Below are positions 45,640 through 57,226 of a stretch of DNA of 64,000 nucleotides, one piece after another. Location: positions 1,696,501 to 1,760,500 of the forward strand of contig NC_060028.1 in the NCBI RefSeq assembly GCF_021134715.1, in the 5' to 3' direction. Below the pieces are notes generated by a model. The model was not told the origin of the DNA. It did not search any database and saw only the letters and a program-made list of their open reading frames with translations. How positions within the stretch are numbered: position 1 is the stretch's first letter; every line of letters starts with the position of its first letter. Source of the stretch: Daphnia pulex (Eukaryota; Arthropoda; Branchiopoda; Diplostraca; Daphniidae). Position numbers and translations under genes: made by a program.

Positions 45640-47640
45640 AGTCTTCGTTCCTGACTTGTCTAATTTCAAACAAAGCTGGTGGCTTCGGGATAAATTTGGT
45701 GTTCGTGAACCATGTCATTATTTTTTACGTATCGTGGAATCCTTGACAAAAGTGCTAAATTTTTGAATTTGTAAAAACTCCTGGACTGTATTATTAAAAC
45801 CAAATAAGGGAGCTAGCATTGACCTTCCGGTGCATGTTGGAATTGATTTTGTTCCACAAGAGATTCTTTAAAATTCCTGGACTGAATAGAAGGTAAGTGT
45901 GGAAGAACGAGCAGTTTTCGGGTGTTCTCTAGTAGATCCTTGGTCTGACGAAAAATCCGCAGCTGCGATAGCGCTTAGTAACATCTCAACGCGAAGAAGA
46001 ATTGTGTTAACTGGAACTATAATACAGAATAATCTTCTTGAGCAGGAGAGAGTGGGGTAAATTGGGACAGGTTTTTTATTAATGCTGTAGTAACTTCCGA
46101 ATAAACCAATCGATTTGATTTATTTTCTTTTTTATGTTTTCTGTGCTTATTTCCATTCCCAGGAATTTTGTTGTTAATTTTAGAAGAAACGGTATATCCT
46201 GTACCGATTTTAAAGTTTTTGAAGAAATTGAGGGAGGAGCTTATGGCATTGGGTGAATTTGGACACTGGGGTGGGTGATGTGGGACAGGCTCAGTTTAGC
46301 CTTTTAAAACAACAGGATAAATATTTAAAAAAATTAAAAACTATCCGCTTTTAACTATTTTTCCTCCCACTGTCCCATTTGGCAAGCGTTCCATATCACT
46401 CTTCCCGCCCCTACTATGCTAAAGTAAAATTATGAAACCGTTTTTGATTGGGACTGTCGCACAGTTAATTGAACTTCTTGTGAAACACATGGGGCAGTCA
46501 GCCGATTCATTTGAATCTAATGTAAGAAAGTGATGAAACTCAGATCCCATGTGTTACCCGAAATTCTCGATGGTAGATTATATATTTTTTAACTGCAATC
46601 TATAGAAAATTTGTCTAAATTCAGAAATCGTCCAACGATTTGATTCGTATATTTATGTCCTCATTCCTACCTCCAAAGTACGAGAATGTTTTGTACTTGA
46701 AGATATTTGATTTGCAGAGGAATCTTTACCAGCAGTAATTCAGTAATAGATAAAACTTAGACTGCATGCATAATCGCCCTGGGCATTTAGCTGATTTTTT
46801 TTATGAGTTGTGACGTACCTGCACCCAACCCAAAGCCCTTGTCGATAGTCGAATTGCTGATAACGTGAAAACGTAGAAAAGGATGAAATAGTAGTGGCTA
46901 TACCATCCAGCGAAAAACCAGCACCCGGTGGTCTCTGTAAGTCAGAGACAAAGATATGTCCAAGATTGAGCATAGTGGCAAAATTACGTTAATTATCGAT
47001 ATTCTTCGTCGTTGCAGTTGTGAAAAAGTCCAGGTGTTTAACCAGTCTCTTCATTCGTTGAATTTGGCCGAGGAATTTCTCGCTGGCGAGGACGAAAGAA
47101 ACAGGGTGAGCCTGGAAAACCACGAAGAAAGTTTAAGTTTTGTTTCCAGCAGTAATTATATACCAGTAATTTCTTCACAGTACCTTGCTCTTGATATAAT
47201 GCAAGATCGTTTCTGGGCATGGCGTTTAGGGCTGGATTACTGCGCCTAGTTGGGCAAACCACACTGGAAGAACGTAAAAATGAGTGCAATGTATTTAACA
47301 ACCTATGCAATCTACGTTCAAGACTAGACGGTATAAATTTTGTTGCCGCGATCCGTGTAATTCTTTTTGACGCGCCGTGAATCCGTCACACGATGTCTTC
47401 ACAGAAGCAAACAGACAGCGTATTGGTTGACCTCGCTCTCGAAAGAAAAGACTGGCTTTTAACATTAAACGAACATGATCCACTGCTCGACCACAAGCAT
47501 TATTTAATTGCTCGACATCTAGATTATTTAATTGTTGTTTGCTGGCTACTACCATCTCGTCCGAATAATAGATCGGTTCATTCAACTTGTTTCCGTTCGA
47601 GTTTTTCCGTTTTCCAAAACTTGGTGTGGTAACAAATAGT
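45640..47640 (+). pseudogene. ATRX-like fragment B2, extending past the duplication
   Basis: The left part repeats fragment A2. After 46737 it continues with exons resembling CMHNRPGHLADFFYEL, CTQPKALVDSRIADN (about 46835), KITLIIDILRRCSCEKVQV (46977), and ERKDWLLTLNEHDPLLDHK (47437), the ATRX C-terminal block. Interrupted by stops and frameshifts. Forms one arm of an inverted repeat with 49424-51000. Confidence 0.7.
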
Positions 47641-48232
47641 TTTGTATCAAAGTGACTTAGATTTTGAAATGACTACACCTACTGAATTTTATCGTGCGTG
47701 TAAAACTGAAGAATTTTACATAGTAAAGCAACGTGTGTTTAAAGAGTACTTTGCAGTAGAAAAATGTTAAATGGATAATTTTCTGTTTCCTACAGTGAAT
47801 TTACCAGAGCGAGAGTCAGTTCAACGCATGGTAAAAGTTGGCAAACTTCGCAGACATAAGTTATTAAACTTTTGGATGTGCCATGGCCGCTCTGTGTTTT
47901 TTGCCCACTGGATAACTGCTACCATCTTAAAGAAAAAAATTGGAAAGTGCATAGCGTCCAATAAATTATAGAAGAAATTAAACATCTGCTGTCCTTATCC
48001 AGCGAAGAACGTTGGAAATTTCACAATATCAGGGTAAATGATGTTTTAGCTCAAACGAAATGGTATGTAATTGATACTTCGTAATATTGATACTTTGTAA
48101 TATATGTATAGTTATGGTGTGTATTTGCAATGCTTTAAGTCGGTTTTTCATAAGGGTCGGTTCGAGGTGTTGCAATTTTTGCAATGTCTTATTTATTTCT
48201 ATGTTGTTTTCATTTATTTTTTATGCCTTTAG

Positions 48233-48427
48233 GCGTATCAAGGAAAACTACATGTTTGGTGTCTTGGAAATTGTAAATTCCAAGTCATTCAAACCTCAAT
48301 TTCGGATCATTGGTACGTCAAAGAAAAAGCTAAAATCTGCCAATATTGTGGGAAAGATATTCCTCAATTTCATAAACACATTGCTGATGTCAATGATGTT
48401 TTTTTAAATGGGTTTTCCTCTAGTTGA
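48233..48427 (+). pseudogene. Unrecognised zinc-finger-like exon
   Basis: A 64-codon frame after an acceptor (atgcctttag) contains WCLGNC and CQYCGKDIPQFHKHI, suggesting a Cys/His metal site. Upstream fragments (47670-48065) are open in pieces only. I do not recognise the family. It lies in the spacer of the ATRX inverted repeat. Confidence 0.3.
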
Positions 48428-48859
48428 CCCACGAAGCTCTCCTAAATGGATGAAATAATATGTACATTTTGTATATAACGTGTATAATGCATATATTATA
48501 TACCACTTATAGATTTTGGTTCGGTATTTCAGTGTCTTCCACCATCATTACCTATGAAAATGACGATCGTGAAATTAACATGAAGTAGACGGAAATGAAA
48601 ACATATTTTTTAAATACACACCTCTTTGTCGGGTAACGATGTTTCCTCTGGTTGAACCGCGGAGATGTTCTAGAGAGATAATATGAAATGTATATTTTGT
48701 ATAAAATGTTTGTTATGCATATAATATATACAATTACTATATTTGGGGGATCAGATTGCTCAGTTTCATTGACACCGAGCTAGAAAGACATGTATAGAAT
48801 AATTAATGGTGAATACAAAACTACAGAAAGATATTGGCATGTATGTGTTTACCCTCTTC

Positions 48860-49065
48860 TTTGAAAAAACCTGCGTGGTGTAGACCACGTTTTCGTTTGT
48901 CCACTTGGGAACGTATTCGTTCGGTTGATGCCAGGATAGGGTCATCAAGACGCCACCACAATATTTGTAGGTGTACCTGTACGCCTTTAGAATGCACCCC
49001 TTGCAATCTGAGAAATCAGACCATGTGACATCCCAATTCACCACCATTTTTTGGCCAAATTCTAA
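48860..49065 (-). pseudogene. PA14-like domain remnant (tentative)
   Basis: An exon-like minus-strand frame after acceptor ttccattag reads EFGQKMVVNWDVTW and later LKAYRYTYKYCGGVLMTLSW. The pattern 'Y-x-Y-x-GG-x(3)-L-SW' resembles the end of PA14 carbohydrate-binding domains. No flanking exons could be joined, so this is a weak call. Confidence 0.25.
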
Positions 49066-49123
49066 TGGAAAAGCAATAAAAAATGAATTCTTTAATTTTG
49101 TAAAGTATCTTTTTAATCCAGAT

Positions 49124-49339
49124 TTATAGTATCGAAATTGGCGTACCAAGACATTCAAATTTACCCAATTCAGTGGGGATGTCAACTGATTTCAATAACC
49201 AGGCGTTACGTGTTGGGCAGTTTCCAAATTTATGCCCTTTCACATTGCAGTAATTGCAGCGCATAGTAATGGTTCCTTTTTTAGGCGCCGTTCAATATTT
49301 GGCGTGATAGCCGACTACATCGCAGTTGTGACACACCAT
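49124..49339 (-). pseudogene. Double CCHC zinc-knuckle remnant
   Basis: The minus strand encodes a first knuckle CHNCDVVGYHAKY whose final Cys is replaced by a TGA stop, then an intact second knuckle CNYCNVKGHKFGNC (CX2CX4HX4C). A tail ending GTPISIL and a stop follow. Double knuckles occur in Gag-like and CNBP-like RNA-binding proteins; the family cannot be fixed. Confidence 0.45.
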
Positions 49340-49423
49340 GCCATGATATATTTATTCTTTAATTTCTCCCTGCCAATGCACAGCAGGCGACGAGACCTCA
49401 CCTGAAATTGGGCGAAATCTAAG

Positions 49424-51000
49424 TCACTTTGACACAAAACTATTTGTTACCACACCAAGTTTTGGAAAACGGAAAAACACGAACGGAAACGAGTTGAATG
49501 AACCGATCTATTATTCGGACGAGATGGTGGTTGCCAGCCAACAACAATTAAATAATCCAGATGTAGAGCAATGCTTCTGGTCGAGCAGTGGATCATGTTC
49601 GTGAAATGCTAAAAGCCAGCCTTTTCTTTCGAGGGCGATGTCAACCAATACGCTGTCTGTTTGCTTCTGTGAAGACATCGTGTGACGGATTCCACGACGC
49701 GTCAACAATAATTTCACGGATCGCGGCAACCAAATTTATACCGTCTAGTCTTGAACGCGGATTTATAAATAGGTTGTTAAATACATTGCACTCATTTTTA
49801 CGTTCTTATAGTGTGGTTTGCCCAACTAGGCGTAGTAATCCAGCCCTAAACGCCATGCCCACATCTTGCATTATATCTTGCATTATTTGAAGAGCAAGGT
49901 AATGTGAAGAAATTACTGGTATATAATTACTGCTGGAAACAAAATTTACTTCCTGGTTTTCCAGGCTCGCCCTTTTTCATTCGTCCTCGCCTGCGACAAA
50001 TTACTCGACCAAATTCAAAGAATGAAAAGACTGGTTAAACACCTGGACTTTTTCACAACTGCAACGACGAAGAATATCGATAAGTAACGTAATTTTGCCA
50101 CTATGCTCAATCTTGGACATATCTTTGTATCTGACTTATGGAAAGCACCAGGTGCTGGATTTTTGCTGGATGGTATATAGCCACTACTATTTCATCCTTT
50201 TCTACGTTATCAGGTTATCAACAATTCGACTATCGATCAGGGCCTTGGGTTGGGTGCATATACGTCCCAAATCATAAATAAAATCAGCTAAATGCCCAGG
50301 GCGATTATGCATGCAGTCTAAGTTGTATCTATTACTCAAGTACTGCTGGTAAAGCTTCCTCTGCAAAGCAGATATCTTCAAGTACAAGATATACTCGTAT
50401 TTTGGAGGCAGAAATGGGGACAGAATATTTTGAATAATCAAATCGTTCGGGCGATTCCTGAATCTAGACAAATTTTCTAAAGATTGCAGTAAAATAAGCA
50501 AAAATGTAATCGAACTTTGAGAATTTTGAGCAAAACATGGTATTTGAGTTTCATAACTTTTTAAAGTCAGATTCAGATCAATCGGTCGACTGCCCGTTTT
50601 TTATGGTTTTCGCAAAATATTCAATGAACTGTGCGACAGTCCCAAGGAAAAAAACGGTTTCACAATTGCACTATAGCATGGTACTCAAGAACATTATTCT
50701 GTATTGGAGTTTTAGTTACAACAATTCTTATTCGCGTTGAGATGTTACTAAGCGCTATCACAGCCGCGGATTTTTCGTTTTTTGGTATGTGCCCTTCATC
50801 GCAAACGACGAGCTCAGGCCCAGGATCTACTAGAGAACCCTCAAAAACTGCTCGCTCTTTCACACTTACCTTCTATTCAGTCCAGAAGTTTTAAGAATCT
50901 CGTGTGGCACAAAACCACTCCAACGAAATTTTTTCCGAGAGACACATTAAATTTGAAAAAAATTTTATTTTTTTTCTCTTAATTTTAGTATAAGTCATTA
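49424..51000 (-). pseudogene. Inverted ATRX-like fragment D
   Basis: Reverse-orientation copy of 45640-47680 (coordinate sums about 97079). The minus strand reads GSLVDPGPELVVCDEGH (50800), KNEKSAAVIALSN, then YEYILYLKISALQRKLYQQY (50400) and HLADFIYDLGRICTQPKAL (50270). The last two are the ATRX exons missing from A1 and B1. At the far end (49600) is the C-terminal SVLVDIALERKGWLLAFHEH block. It is less decayed than fragment B2 in places. Confidence 0.7.
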
Positions 51001-51599
51001 TTTTTTTGAATTTCATCGGTCCTGAGCCTATTGCTAGACATCAACAAGACATGCCATTACCAGTGCGAGAACCAAAAATAAAAGTAAAGACCAACAATTA
51101 AAAAAACAACAGAATCAACCGTAGATGACAATTCATCTCAAATTCTTGGCAGCCCTCATGTTGGTACTATTTCATAGTTTGTTACACAAACTGGGTCATT
51201 ACCGAATAATTTCATTTGGTCGTGTCCAGGCGTGTGCATCAATAGCTGGTAAATCGGAGACAACCAGGTTTTTACTTCGGGTTGTTACCAAGCCAAAAGT
51301 GATCGTTTTCCAGCAGTAAGCTGTGCCAGCTGGGTCACATTAATATTCCTGTCCTGTCTGATGATAATTTTCTTCCACCTGAAGGTACCTGAAGGTAGTC
51401 TACAAACTAGACTCAGACTTTTCCTGGATAGATTGTTAATAGAATGTTTTAATAGACAGGTGTATTTTTACGGTTGTTTGTTCCCGCCCTGATGGTGTTG
51501 ACGCTTTTCAGACTCTTTTTTATTCTCGTACGCTGAAGTGTGATATTCTTGCCCGTCTCGACTTGATAGTCTTGTATTCATTTACAGTGTGGGGATCTT
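51000..51599. other. No gene recognised
   Basis: AT-rich sequence with short open frames only. No domain or repeat match within the window. Confidence 0.4.
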
Positions 51600-52360
51600 A
51601 TGATAGAACCAAGACACAACAAATATCTCTTTAAAATGTTGAGAATACTATCGGCATCCCTTTCGGCATTGTCGAGATGAGTTCACGAATCCACCAGAGC
51701 CTTGAATATGGGCGAGTTTGCATCCAAATAGGCCAATCTCCTTCCGGCCAGAATGTGAAGTGGAGTTTAGCCACTATCGTCTTTAGCGTTAGGATCAGCT
51801 CTAAGTCGTAGAAACAGTTGAATTATGTCAAGGTCAAGTATTTTGGTTTCTATTGTGGCTACTGCGACGTGAAGAACAGTAGGTTGGAGTTCTACAAAGT
51901 AGTTTCGGATGTAATTCGAAAGATAACGTTCACAATTGCTGCTTGTCATGGTTGTTTAGGTTTGGGGTCATTGACTCCAGATCAGAAACCAAATCAAAAA
52001 TGATTTTCCCGAAACCGTGGTAGGATTCTATGGCAGTACATCATGAATTCAGGAATTTATTCAAAATCAATGTAATGTTCCAATTCAATGGAAGACATCC
52101 AGGCTAGATGATTTGGGAAAAACCTTGCAATCTTGCCGATGAATTTTTTAAGGGCCAGTAGGTTGGTGCGGGAAAGAATTTCTTCTCTTCCTGGATATCC
52201 AAGCGGTTTCTTTGCCATAAAGCCTAACCAGTCAGACGTAAAAGCAAGTGTTTTTTCGAAAATATCAAATGATTTGCGGAGAAGCAGTTGTGGATCGAAT
52301 CCATCAGTCACTTGCTTCAGGATGAGCAGGAAAGTGTTAAACCCAATCCCATTCATCACA
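51600..52360 (-). pseudogene. Ankyrin-repeat protein remnant
   Basis: Minus strand: a hydrophobic/helical stretch (52057-52359, KPLGYPGREEILSRTNLL), then QPTVLHVAVATIETKILDLD and LFLRLRADPNAKDDSG, followed by a stop and TPLHILAGRRLAYLDANSP. The TPLH and ADPNAKD signatures are ankyrin repeats. Two in-frame stops break it. The layout resembles large arthropod ankyrin (fem-1-like) families; that assignment is tentative. Confidence 0.55.
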
Positions 52361-54576
52361 GTATATAATAGCGTGCGATCTCGATAACATTTTCATCTTC
52401 ATCTTCGAATTTATCTTCATCTTCATCATCTTCTTCGTTATTTTTTAAACTTTCTCTAACATACTCGTACAAACTTAAGATGTAGCGCGCATTAGAATGT
52501 CCGTGATTGGTTTAGCTGGCGATTCTTTGAATTACGAGAAGACATTGACGTTTCAGCAGATTGATACACCTTAGTCGCCCTTCCTCATCACGTTCAACTA
52601 CGTCACACATAAAATCTCCTTCAAACAGGTTCAACTCTTCCATTGTCATGACCTTCACAGCAGTTCCGAAAACCACAAGAGATGCCACAGATGTATCACC
52701 CCCATAAGGTTTCTTTGGCAGAAGTGGCTCACCATCAACAGGAGAGTAACTTTGACGTTAAAAAATTCATGGGGATTTTTGGGCTCTCCAGCACCAAAAC
52801 ATCACTGCAAAAGAGCCTTCATAATTTTTTGGAAGAGAAGCACAACCAGTTCAAGAGCAGTAATCTTTTCTGACCAAGATAAAAAGGCGGACCTTAAGAC
52901 AACTTGATTGAATAAATTCAACCAGTTTCATCCTTCTCTTTGATTAGCTGCTCAATCAACTTAACAACTGGGAGGGCGGGATGAACTAGTTGCAATGGCC
53001 TCAGACACTGCATCAAACTCTGCAACTGAACGATCACATGTGTCCAGAAACATAATCAAGACATGAGTAAATTAAATATTTCCTTGTATAATGGCAATCC
53101 CTAGGCGTGTTTGGTTGTTCTCGTTGCGTTCTAGTGACCTGCCAATACTCGAGTATGACTGTAAGAAGCTGTTAATTTTTCTTAGCTACGTGTTAGGTAT
53201 GGCGTGAAACGAATTTCTGTAAGAAACTGAATTAAAAACCAAGTGAAATGTTTTTTAAATTGGAAACAAATAGGTTTGTGATATTTATTTCTTGCTGATT
53301 TACAATCATTACAGTTATACAATTATTTCTTCTACTATTACTTACAAACCGTCCAACTGAGTTATTTTTTTTTCTATTTCTCTAAGAAGTTTCATTTCTA
53401 AGCTATTGATTTGAAGTTCTGCACAAGGAAAAACACTGTAGCTACTTTTAAACGTTGAAACGCAATAATTTTGACCATGCATACATGTAACAGCTCACTT
53501 GCACCTTGATATTCAGTCATAAACGCAGGATTGCAACGCAAGGAATAGTTCCTGTACATATGGTAACTTTATTACTTTGTTAGACAGGTATGCGATGAGA
53601 TTATCGAGGTTGAAGGTTATGATTGATTCACCACAATTAACTGAAAATGTGTTTCAAAACAATTTCAATCAAGCTTCTAACAGGAATTTTCAGCTGCCCA
53701 TAAAAAAACAAGTATAACGGTTGGGAGAAAACTCATGAAAGCTGTGTTGAGCTAAAACATTTAATTTTTTTTACTCTTACATTTCCCTTTAACTGAAACA
53801 CATACTTTTAACACTTACAATCGTGCTAAATAAACATTGGTTGAACTTTAGGAAGCAAAATTTTTGTAAAGGGAAACATACAATCACTATATCAATTAAA
53901 GTGTTTGGCACACAAGAGCTTGGAACTGTCCTTAACGACATAGCCTAGAAGGCAAAGTTCGAGTAGATGTTTTCATAATTCGTTTGTTTTTCCAATTTTA
54001 ACATTGGACTTACTCATCTCTCTTTTCTCCGGTTTGGACGTTCATTCAAACAAAGCAAACAGAAATGCAAATTCCCTCTATACCTGAGTATGACACTATA
54101 ATTATCCAAAAGCTCCATATTTGAATCAAGTTTAGCATCATAGAACTTGCTACTGCTAGTACTGCATCTGCACAGGCCCTTCTTAGTACAAAAAAATATA
54201 AGATATTTTTTTCCCGTTTAGATACCACTCAAAACCTTCTGTAGATAGCTTTATGAAATCTGTATTGCGCTTCAAAGGAAATATTTTTTTCTAGCTTCTT
54301 CCCATATAACCAAAGCCAACAGAGAATTAAGTAATTCTACGCCCATTTCTTTGAAGCTCGTTGATTATGTAATATATGGAGCATATATTGATGTTGTAGA
54401 AGACTTGTACAGTGGAACTCCATCGGTGTTCACTTATGGAAGGTCAAAGCATATTGACCAATAAATTTTGTGCTTTCAAACTAAAGGCATAGCATCGTAA
54501 ATATCTGCAAATCCTCCTTTACCGGTGGGTGGATTAAGTTGTATAGGAAATACAATATCATTGTTTTGTAATAGGA
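52361..54576. other. No gene firmly recognised
   Basis: The minus strand near 52850-52690 has a short helical frame (SEKITALELVVLL) that may be the upstream part of the ankyrin remnant. From 53000 to 54576 only AT-rich DNA with short frames is visible. Confidence 0.35.
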
Positions 54577-54855
54577 TTACAAGCTGTGGCTCAATGTTAA
54601 GGTGAAGGTAGGCTTCCTTAAGCATGAAGTACTACAATATGCTTTAACTTTATTTTCCTGATTGCAGACACACTGAAGCAATTTGTTTTCAATTTTTCCA
54701 TAAAACTGGGCAATAATATTGCGGTCTAGCTTTTCAACAGCGAAGTATTTCTTCAAAAGATGGAATGTTCGTGGGAGTGTACAGTCTTCGCCAGGCAATA
54801 CCAAAGAAAATATGTCTAGCAGTTGTTGTGTAACACTTCTCTGGTCAAACACCAT
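54577..54855 (-). pseudogene. Transposon-type uncharacterised frame (tentative)
   Basis: 92-codon minus frame with LLDIFSLVLPGEDCTLPRTF and HLLKKYF, then a Cys-containing stretch. The 'LP..TLP.T...LKKYF' pattern is familiar from N-terminal regions of transposase-derived proteins in animals. No catalytic domain is visible. The frame at 54816-55034 may be its upstream part. Confidence 0.25.
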
Positions 54856-55641
54856 ATATTAGAAAAACTAACAAGTAACAAGATTGTTTTAAGTTTTATT
54901 ATTGAACAGCTTTGATATAATGGTTTTTTCCATTCCTCACTGTTTTCATTTAATTTATGTTGATCAAAGTCTGCAGTGTTAGTGTTGCGAAGTCTTTCAG
55001 TAAATAAATACAAAGTCGAGATTGGACTTTTCAAGTTATTTTGGTTTCATCAAAGTTTTCCATTAAAACCAAATCAGATTATAGCAATAATCGCAAATTA
55101 AATTTTCCTTGTGATATTGCTGTATTATTTCGACGATGTTTTTTCTCGTTTCTATCAATCTTTTCTGCTGTCATCGTTGGAATTGCGACTGGTAATCTAG
55201 GCTTCAGAGCATGCACTCTTTTTCAGATTTATTCTCACAATGGTGATGATACTGGCAAAAAAATTGTGTCAGCGTTTGCGAACAATTGCTGCCATTGCAC
55301 TCTTGCAATTGCTGGACAGTCATGTAGGACCTATTTAAATTGCACATATTTTTTTTTATTGAACACGTTGGAAAAATATGTCCGCCAATAGCTATTTTAT
55401 ATTATCTTGCGATAAACACCCTTTAGTGTTTCCCTCAAAATTCCCGTTCAAGAGAAAAAAATATGTGTTGGTGTTTATTTTGAAATGGGATCACCCAACG
55501 TTGGTAAAACCATCCACCCCAGTGTAACATGTTTCTATGCCTCAAATAATATTAAGTACAGAAATTGATGCCCTACATCCTCGACCAAGCAATATTTAAG
55601 GACGCGCTGAAAGAGGGTAAAGAAGACTTCAAAAAGATTGG
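54856..55641. other. Spacer up to the inverted repeat
   Basis: Open frames on either strand have no recognisable domain. Ends at the outer edge of the large inverted repeat. Confidence 0.35.
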
Positions 55642-55790
55642 CGGAGATATAGGACCGGTCGAAATAGGCCCCGACGAAATAGGCCCGGCAAATAGGACCG
55701 GACGAAATAGGACCCTACGAAATAGGCCCACTTTTAAAATATTTTTAAAGCGGTCCTATTTCTCCGTCAAAGTGGGCCTATTTCTCCCAA
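55642..55790. repeat. GAAATAGGNCC repeat cluster with hairpin
   Basis: At least five direct copies of (G)AAATAGGMCC-type units. Two inverted copies (ggtcctatttctcc, gggcctatttctcc) follow after an A/T stretch. The segment ataggcccactttta can pair with caaagtgggcctat, forming a stem. Mirrored at 61397-61545. Confidence 0.8.
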
Positions 55791-56500
55791 TTATTTCTAA
55801 GTTCCATAAGGTACTCTGAAATATTTAAAAAATAAATTCGACCTACTCTACATGAGCGAGAAGGCGGAACAATCTACGAGAGATCCGCCACCGTATATAT
55901 TCATTGCCGTAACTCAAACCACGATGATTGATTTCACACATTGCCGTTTCGTTTTTCACATGTTAGGCAGCTGATTCCCGTCTTTATTTTTTTATTAACG
56001 TATTCCCCTTTATCTTAACTGTAAAATTCATTTTTTACAAACGTCGTTTTCACTTATTAACTATCGCTAATTTAAAAAAATGAACAAATTTCCGTGTTTT
56101 CTTCGCCATTTATTTGTTCCGTAGCTCGATCCCCCCTTCAGCGGCTCAGCCTTGAACGCGTCTCTCCCCTTTCAGCGGCTCAGCCTTGAACGCGTCTCCC
56201 CCCTCTACCTATGCCAGTACTCAGGTGAAGTAGGAAATGAACATGTTTGATGAAATAAATCTTACGGATTGATTTCAAACATATCCATAACAATTTCATG
56301 TTTTTTTTTTAAGCAACAAACGCATATCACTTTTAAGTTTCTTGTTTTATGGGGCTGACGCGAGGTGCTGCTCAAGCCGGCCAGAAGGGTGGTCGAGCGG
56401 GGGAGGCTGCACGCACTCATGGGAGAGGGGTGAGTGAAGGGGGGTTTACCTGGGCCATACCATACACGCCCATGTTTTCCCTTCTCCGTATATGTTAAAG

Positions 56501-56569
56501 GATGGACTAGTAGTTAGCAACTCGGGCTATGAATCTCTAGCGCCGGTGTTCGAATCTCGGCCATGTCGA
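56501..56569 (+). pseudogene. tRNA-like relic in the inverted-repeat arm
   Basis: gatggactagtagttagca (A-box-like) and ggtgttcgaatctc (B-box-like) lie at tRNA spacing. There is no clean acceptor pairing. The mirrored copy is at 60618-60686 on the minus strand. Confidence 0.45.
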
Positions 56570-57226
56570 TAAAGATTTTTATTTACAAAATATTTTAGAA
56601 AATTAATAGCTCAACAGCATAAAGCGGTGTGGAACTATCCTGGCGAAATTGATGGTTTTTTCTTTTTTTAATTGATTTAATATACAGCACGAAAAGGAAA
56701 TTTCTATTATAGTTGAATACCAAATGTGGTTTTGAAGATTTCCATCTATCGGTGATAGTAGCGTCACTAGCGTGGTTCAATAGCGTCATGAAGATGGCGT
56801 CATCTGCTCATCGTCAACTTCAGCGTTTAATTTACAAATAAGAAATAGAAATCTTATAAAAAAATTAAAATAGCTTCAAGATGTGTACATTTTATTTTTA
56901 ATCATTTTAAAATTTGAATTGCAATTTTCGTTACATTTGATCTGTAAGAATTCGATTCTGAATCATTCTCATTTCAAATCGATTCACACACATAGCAGAC
57001 GCTAACACATCAAGCGTCATCAATAGCGTGGTCTATGGTGCAATGCTATCACTGGAGTAAGGCGTTTATCTTCTATTCGGGTATGTTAGAGAACTCTTAT
57101 CATGTTATTTTCAATCTTTAGTTTCTAATATTGTAATTATCAACTTGTGTGGATAGGTAGCGTCATGATTGGCCTACCCTGATGGCGTCATGATCGCTGC
57201 TGATTGCCTTTCAAATAGGTTTTCAG

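Larger units (their letters stand above)
33845..46737 (+). repeat. Direct segmental duplication carrying ATRX-like fragments
   Basis: Segment 33845-39030 is repeated at 41586-46737, offset 7741 bp at the left end, with scattered substitutions and small indels. Both copies are preceded directly by the same LTR. Between them (39031-41144) is a retroelement interior. The left copy ends at 'accagcagta' and enters element sequence; the right copy continues past the same point into further ATRX-like sequence. Confidence 0.85.
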
